Below, piece by piece: positions 59,835-64,000 of a stretch of 64,000 nucleotides of DNA. Under the pieces are notes generated by a model that saw only the letters and a program-made list of their open reading frames with translations, was not told the DNA's origin and made no database searches. Made by a program: the position numbers and the translations under genes. Numbering within the stretch: position 1 is the first letter of the stretch; every line of letters starts with the position of its first letter. The DNA is from Mycolicibacterium canariasense (GTDB lineage Bacteria > Actinomycetota > Actinomycetes > Mycobacteriales > Mycobacteriaceae), in the NCBI RefSeq assembly GCF_002101555.1, contig NZ_LQOL01000079.1:62001-126000 (forward strand), in the 5' to 3' direction.

Positions 59835-60821
59835 ATGAGGTTCAGTCGGCTGATGGCGGTGGCCGGGGCGAGCGCGCTCGTCCTGGGTGCCAGCGCGTGT
59901 TCCAGCACCGGCGGAAAACCCGACAGCAACGGCGGCGGGATGGGGGCCGGCTCAGCCGACACTCCGCGGGCGACCATCGCGATGATCACGCACGAGGTGC
60001 CGGGCGACTCGTTCTGGGACCTGGTTCGCAAGGGCGCCGAGACGGCGGCCAAGAAGGACAACATCGAACTGCGCTACTCCAATGACCCGGAGGCCCCGAA
60101 CCAGGCCAACCTGGTGCAGACGGCCGTGGACAGCGGCGTGCAGGGCATCGCGATCACCCTGGCCAAGCCGGACGCCATGAAGAGCGTCGTCGAAGCCGCC
60201 ACGGCCAAGGGCATCCCGGTGGTCGCGTTCAACGCCGGCGCCGACGCCTGGCAGGCGATGGGCGTCAAGGAGTTCTTCGGGCAGGACGAGTACATCGCCG
60301 GACAGGGCGCCGGTAAGCGGCTCGCGGCCGAGGGCGCCAAGAAGGCCATCTGCGTCATCCACGAGCAGGGCCACGTCGGGCTCGAATCCCGTTGCGCCGG
60401 CGTGAAGAACACCTTCCCGGCCACCGAGGTCCTCAATGTCAACGGCAAGGACATGCCCTCGGTCGAATCGACCATCACCGCCAAGCTGCAGCAGGATCCC
60501 GGCGTCGACTACATCGTCACCCTCGGCGCACCGTTCGCGCTGACGGCCGTGCAGTCGGTGAAGAACGCGGGCAGCAAGGCCAAGGTCGGCACCTTCGACA
60601 CCAATGCCGCGCTGGTGAACGCCATCAAGGGCGGCGACGTCCAATGGGCCGTCGACCAGCAGCCGTTCCTGCAGGGCTATCTGGCCGTCGATTCGCTGTG
60701 GCTCTACCTGAACAACGGCAACGTGCTCGGCGGCGGCCAGCCGACGCTCACCGGTCCGTCGTTCATCGACAAGACCAACATCGACGCGGTCGCCAAGTAC
60801 GCCGAAGCGGGGACTAGATAA
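59835..60821 (+). CDS. Sugar ABC transporter substrate-binding lipoprotein
   Basis: A 328-residue exported binding protein with a lipoprotein signal ending LVLGASAC (lipidated Cys22), a Gly/Ser linker, and a ribose/inositol-type two-lobed fold (TIAMITHEVPGDSFWDLVRKGAE, AITLAKPDAM, GTFDTNAALVNAIKGGDVQWAVDQQPFLQGY). AAGGAG precedes ATG 59835. It starts a binding protein-permease-ATPase operon. The IolR-like box upstream suggests inositol or a related cyclitol as the ligand. Confidence 0.92.
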   Translation: MRFSRLMAVAGASALVLGASACSSTGGKPDSNGGGMGAGSADTPRATIAMITHEVPGDSFWDLVRKGAETAAKKDNIELRYSNDPEAPNQANLVQTAVDSGVQGIAITLAKPDAMKSVVEAATAKGIPVVAFNAGADAWQAMGVKEFFGQDEYIAGQGAGKRLAAEGAKKAICVIHEQGHVGLESRCAGVKNTFPATEVLNVNGKDMPSVESTITAKLQQDPGVDYIVTLGAPFALTAVQSVKNAGSKAKVGTFDTNAALVNAIKGGDVQWAVDQQPFLQGYLAVDSLWLYLNNGNVLGGGQPTLTGPSFIDKTNIDAVAKYAEAGTR

Positions 60822-60823
60822 CC

Positions 60824-61882
60824 ATGACCACCCAGGCAGACCTCAACCTGGAAACCCATACCGTCATCCGCGACGAACGGGTCAAGGAACAGAACCGGCT
60901 GCAGCGCTTGCTGATCCGTCCCGAAATGGGGGCGTTCGTCGGGGCGGTCGGTATCTTCGTGCTCTTCCTCATCGTGGCCCCGCCGTTCCGTACGCCGGAA
61001 GCGCTGGCCACCGTGCTCTACGCCAGCTCGACCATCGGCATCATGGCCGTCGGTGTCGGCGTGCTGATGATCGGCGGCGAGTTCGACCTGTCCTCGGGCG
61101 TCGCGGTCACCACCACCTCGCTGGCCGCGTCCATGCTGTCCTACAACCTGCACCTGAATCTGTGGGTGGGAGCGGCACTTTCGCTGGTCATCGCGCTCGC
61201 CGTCGGTTTCTTCAACGGCTACATGGTGATGCGCACCAAGATCCCGTCCTTCCTCATCACCTTGAGCTCGTTCTTCATGCTGACCGGTATCAACTTGGCG
61301 GTCACCAAACTGCTGTCCGGCCAGGTCGCCACCCCCAGCGTGTCGGACATGGCGGGTTTCGAATCCGGCAAGGCGGTTTTCGCCTCGTCGTTCACCATCT
61401 TCGGAGTGTCGCTGCGGGTAACCGTCCTCTGGTGGATCCTGTTCGCCGTCATCGCCACCTATGTGCTGTTCCGCACCCGGGTGGGCAACTGGATCTTCGC
61501 CGTCGGCGGCAACCAGGACAGCGCCCGCGCGGTCGGTGTGCCGGTGACAAAGGTGAAGATCGGCCTCTTCATGGTCGTCAGCTTCTGCGCCTGGTTCGTC
61601 GGTATGCACCTGCTTTTCGCTTTCAACACCGTGCAATCCGGGCAGGGCATCGGCAACGAGTTCTTCTACATCATTGCCGCGGTGGTCGGTGGCTGCCTGC
61701 TCACCGGCGGGTACGGCACCGCCATCGGCACTCTGATCGGTGCGTTCATCTTCGGGATGACCAACCAGGGCATCGTCTACGCGGGCTGGGATCCGGACTG
61801 GTTCAAGTTCTTCCTCGGCGCCATGCTGTTGTTCGCGGTGATCGCCAACAACGTCGTCCGCAACTACGCAGCGAAGCGTTAG
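60824..61882 (+). CDS. Sugar ABC transporter permease (RbsC-like)
   Basis: A 352-residue membrane protein with eight to ten helices of the ribose/galactose permease family. It contains IMAVGVGVLMIGGEFDLSSGV, the signature of RbsC-type permeases, and GNQDSARAVGVPVTKVK, the ATPase-contact loop. It begins two bases after the binding-protein stop. It forms the channel for the sugar or cyclitol delivered by that protein. Confidence 0.93.
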   Translation: MTTQADLNLETHTVIRDERVKEQNRLQRLLIRPEMGAFVGAVGIFVLFLIVAPPFRTPEALATVLYASSTIGIMAVGVGVLMIGGEFDLSSGVAVTTTSLAASMLSYNLHLNLWVGAALSLVIALAVGFFNGYMVMRTKIPSFLITLSSFFMLTGINLAVTKLLSGQVATPSVSDMAGFESGKAVFASSFTIFGVSLRVTVLWWILFAVIATYVLFRTRVGNWIFAVGGNQDSARAVGVPVTKVKIGLFMVVSFCAWFVGMHLLFAFNTVQSGQGIGNEFFYIIAAVVGGCLLTGGYGTAIGTLIGAFIFGMTNQGIVYAGWDPDWFKFFLGAMLLFAVIANNVVRNYAAKR

Positions 61883-61891
61883 GAGATCGTC

Positions 61892-62710
61892 GTGACTACT
61901 GCTGCCGAGACCCCCATCGCCGAAACCCCCGCCGACGGCGCGGCGCCGCTGGTCGAACTCAAGCACGTCGGCAAGAGCTACGGAAACATCATCGCGCTCA
62001 AGGACATCAACCTGCGGGTGGGCGCCGGCGAGGTGACCGGCGTGCTCGGTGACAACGGTGCGGGCAAGTCCACGCTGATCAAGATCATCGCGGGCCTGCA
62101 CAAGCCGACCGAGGGCGAGTTGCTCATCGACGGCAAGCCCACGACGTTCGATTCACCCAAGGATTCGCTGAACGCCGGTATCGCGACGGTGTACCAGGAT
62201 CTGGCCGTGGTCGCTCTGATGCCGGTGTGGCGCAACTTCTTCCTGGGCAACGAACTGCGCAAGAAGGGCATTCTCAAGTCGCTGGACATCTCCGCGATGC
62301 GGGCGACGACCATCTCCGAACTGCACAAGATGGGCATCGACCTGCCCGACGTGGATGCCCCGATCGGTTCGCTCTCGGGCGGCCAACGGCAGTGTGTGGC
62401 CATCGCCCGTGCCATCTTCTTCGGTGCTCGGGTGCTGATCCTCGACGAGCCCACCGCCGCGTTGGGTGTCAAGCAGTCGGGCATGGTGCTGCGCTACATC
62501 ACCGCGGCCAAGGAGCAGGGTTTCGGGGTCATCTTCATCACCCACAACCCGCACCACGCGCACATGGTGGGCGATCACTTCGTGCTGCTCAACCGCGGCC
62601 GGCAGAAGCTGGATTGCACCTACGACGAGATCACGCTGGAACACCTCACCCAGGAGATGGCCGGCGGCAACGAACTCGAGGCGCTGAGCCACGAACTGGG
62701 CCGCCGCTGA
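61892..62710 (+). CDS. Sugar ABC transporter ATP-binding protein (single domain)
   Basis: A 272-residue ATPase with Walker A GDNGAGKSTLIKII, signature LSGGQRQCVAIARAI, Walker B VLILDEPTAALG, and the switch His in FITHNPHHA. It has one ATP-binding domain, unlike the duplicated 500-residue RbsA type, so it probably works as a homodimer (FrcA-like). GTG 61892 has AGGAG before it. A hairpin downstream separates it from a convergent AraC gene. Confidence 0.93.
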   Translation: MTTAAETPIAETPADGAAPLVELKHVGKSYGNIIALKDINLRVGAGEVTGVLGDNGAGKSTLIKIIAGLHKPTEGELLIDGKPTTFDSPKDSLNAGIATVYQDLAVVALMPVWRNFFLGNELRKKGILKSLDISAMRATTISELHKMGIDLPDVDAPIGSLSGGQRQCVAIARAIFFGARVLILDEPTAALGVKQSGMVLRYITAAKEQGFGVIFITHNPHHAHMVGDHFVLLNRGRQKLDCTYDEITLEHLTQEMAGGNELEALSHELGRR

Positions 62711-62723
62711 CCCCCCAGCGGCT

Positions 62724-62786
62724 CGCCGAGGCTACGCTTTCTGACCGGGATCACCGGGTTTTCGGTCAGAAAGCGTAGTTTCGGCG
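62724..62786. terminator. Bidirectional hairpin between ABC ATPase and AraC gene
   Basis: CTACGCTTTCTGACCG (62732-62747) pairs perfectly with CGGTCAGAAAGCGTAG (62763-62778) around a 15-base loop, and the stem extends to 24 positions with two mismatches. The right arm encodes the last residues and stop of the AraC gene. Confidence 0.75.
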
Positions 62787-63683
62787 TTCCGGGGCATGCT
62801 CGCGCAGCCGGGCCGCGTCCTGGCCGGGTGGTGTGCCGAACAACCGACGGTATTCGCGGTTGAATTGTGATGGGCTGTCGTAACCCACCCGGTGGCCCAC
62901 GCCCGCGATATCGCCGGGTCGGGTGACGAGCAGCGATCGGGCCTGCTGCAGGCGAATCCGCTTCTGGAACTGCAACGGGCTCATCGCCGTGACGGCCCGG
63001 AAGTGGCGATGGAACGCCGACACGCTCATGCCCGACTTCCGGGCCAGATCCTCGATGCGCACCGGTTCGGCGTAGTTGTCGCGCATCCACCTGATCGCGG
63101 TGTTGACGTGGGTGAGCGTGCTGTCGGCGACGCCGATCTGGCGGGCGATCGCGCCCTGCGGGCCGGTGAGCAACCGCCAGAGGATCTCCTGTTCGACGAG
63201 CGGGGCCAGCACGGCCGCGTCGGCCGGGGCATCCAGCAGCCCCACCAGTCGGGTGACCGCATCCAGCAGGCCGGGATCGGCGTCGCCGGTGCCGAGCGCG
63301 GGGATATCGGCCGAGCCACGCGCCGACGGCCGCGGCGGCATGTGTAACAACAACGCCGACAGCGCCTCCGGGCGCAGCACCAGTCCCATCGCCAGTGCGG
63401 GACGGCCCGGACCGGTATCGAGATAGTGGCCGGTGACCGGCAGGCTCGCCGCGACGACCAGGCATTGCCCGGCGCGGTACTCGAACACCTCGTCCCCGAG
63501 CAGCAGTCGCTTGCCGCCCTGAGTCATCACGACGAGCAGCGGATCGGTCAGCGAGTAATCCGGGCCGGCCGCATCGACGACCTTCGACAGCAACAGGCCG
63601 TCGATGCGCGTGTGCAGGTCGGGGCGCGCGTGTACGTCGATCAACCGGCGGAGCTCGGACAGGGAATCGGTTGCGGAGCGCAT
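62766..63683 (-). CDS. AraC family transcriptional regulator
   Basis: A 305-residue regulator with an N-terminal AraC-type cupin effector domain (LLSKVVDAAGPDYSLTDPLLVVMTQGGKRLLLGDEVFEYRAGQCLVV region) and a C-terminal pair of helix-turn-helix motifs (IEDLARKSGMSVSAFHRHFRAVTAMSPLQFQKRIRLQQA, then VGYDSPSQFNREYRRLFG). ATG 63683 is chosen by domain fit. It is divergent from an aldo/keto reductase, which is its likely target. Confidence 0.88.
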   Translation of the reverse strand: MRSATDSLSELRRLIDVHARPDLHTRIDGLLLSKVVDAAGPDYSLTDPLLVVMTQGGKRLLLGDEVFEYRAGQCLVVAASLPVTGHYLDTGPGRPALAMGLVLRPEALSALLLHMPPRPSARGSADIPALGTGDADPGLLDAVTRLVGLLDAPADAAVLAPLVEQEILWRLLTGPQGAIARQIGVADSTLTHVNTAIRWMRDNYAEPVRIEDLARKSGMSVSAFHRHFRAVTAMSPLQFQKRIRLQQARSLLVTRPGDIAGVGHRVGYDSPSQFNREYRRLFGTPPGQDAARLREHAPERRNYAF

Positions 63684-63825
63684 GACTGACAGCCAACCAT
63701 GCCAATGACATGATCCGCGCATATTCGGCAGGATTGTGCAATAACGCAGGTCGATCGATCTACCCGCCTGGTGCTTCCCCGGATGGAATGAAGAGGTCCA
63801 ATTTCCCATCAGAAGGAGAAGTTCC

Positions 63826-64000
63826 ATGTCACTCGACCACTACGTGACCCTCGGTCGGTCCGGCCTGCGGGTCAGTCCGTTCGCGCTGGGAGCCATGACA
63901 TTCGGAGAGGATCCCGGTGCGGCCGGAACCAGCGTCGAGGAGTCCGAGCGGATCCTGTCGGCTTATCTGGACCGGGGCGGCAACTTCGTCGACACGGCGA
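63826..64000 (+). CDS. Aldo/keto reductase (5' part, cut by the window edge)
   Basis: The first 58 codons are present after AGAAGGAG and ATG 63826: YVTLGRSGLRVSPFALGAMTFG, then LDRGGNFVDTA, the usual start of an NADPH-dependent aldo/keto reductase with the first part of the active site. It is divergent from the AraC gene, an arrangement seen for inducible aldehyde or ketone reduction. Confidence 0.88.
   Translation, partial: MSLDHYVTLGRSGLRVSPFALGAMTFGEDPGAAGTSVEESERILSAYLDRGGNFVDTA

Overview
The window is a high-GC chromosomal segment from a fast-growing Mycobacterium (Mycolicibacterium type). Gene order supports this: gdh, thioesterase, aglA, glbO, HNH protein, a DUF5130-like protein, pepN, the mycothiol-linked nitroreductase, rpiB, a Nei-type glycosylase, tig, clpP1, clpP2 and clpX follow the order of the Rv2476c-Rv2457c block of M. 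tuberculosis in inverted orientation, with accessory genes between the conserved ones. Mycobacterial marker families (MmpS/MmpL, a 13E12-type HNH protein, PRSAF1/CtaJ-like proteins) agree with this. I recognised no insertion sequence, prophage or CRISPR array.

Layout. 1-9.6 kb: 3' part of the large NAD-glutamate dehydrogenase, a thioesterase, an unknown protein, alpha-glucosidase plus truncated haemoglobin O, an HNH protein, two small genes that look like cytochrome supercomplex components (CtaJ and PRSAF1), a second HNH gene flanked by two related palindromes, and pepN. 9.6-18.5 kb: a DsbA-fold nitroreductase, a flavin reductase, a nucleobase operon (NCS1 permease, cytosine-type deaminase, 2OG-Fe(II) oxygenase), a divergent TetR/aldo-keto reductase pair with twin operators, rpiB, a Fpg/Nei glycosylase and a CPA1 antiporter. 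18.5-26.3 kb: a tandem pair of DUF1542-like proteins, a secreted glycoside hydrolase, an AlkB-type hydroxylase without rubredoxin neighbours, tRNA-Gly(TCC), tRNA-Pro(TGG), and a coupled ferredoxin reductase/diiron-like protein pair. 26.3-34.2 kb: tig, clpP1P2, a secreted repeat protein, DsrE, an HD-GYP/LuxR fusion and clpX. 34.2-41.3 kb: a glycosyltransferase, fdhF-fdhD with a divergent LysR regulator, and a LexA-boxed 13E12 protein. 41.5-43.7 kb: type III glutamine synthetase.

43.8-62.7 kb holds two interleaved systems. The first is an inositol catabolism regulon: a Gfo/Idh dehydrogenase, iolC-Cgl0158-iolB-iolD, a GntR regulator and a sugar ABC transporter. Three promoter regions share the core TTTGT-N3-GACAT, which resembles corynebacterial IolR sites. 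The second lies between the dehydrogenase and iolD (44.8-54.0 kb). It is a reactive-sulfur (sulfide/persulfide) module: two CstR-type repressors with two Cys and no copper-ligand His, a rhodanese, a CstB-like persulfide dioxygenase-rhodanese fusion, sulfide:quinone oxidoreductase, thioredoxin, DUF302 and a TauE/SafE exporter. Unexpectedly it also includes an MmpS/MmpL pair, translationally coupled to the rhodanese. Six palindromes of the form ATACC-N6-GGTAT sit only in the promoter regions of this module. An MmpS/MmpL exporter under apparent persulfide control is the most novel element I see.

Several intergenic spaces hold long imperfect hairpins that look like bidirectional terminators. Two of them extend into the coding ends of neighbouring genes.
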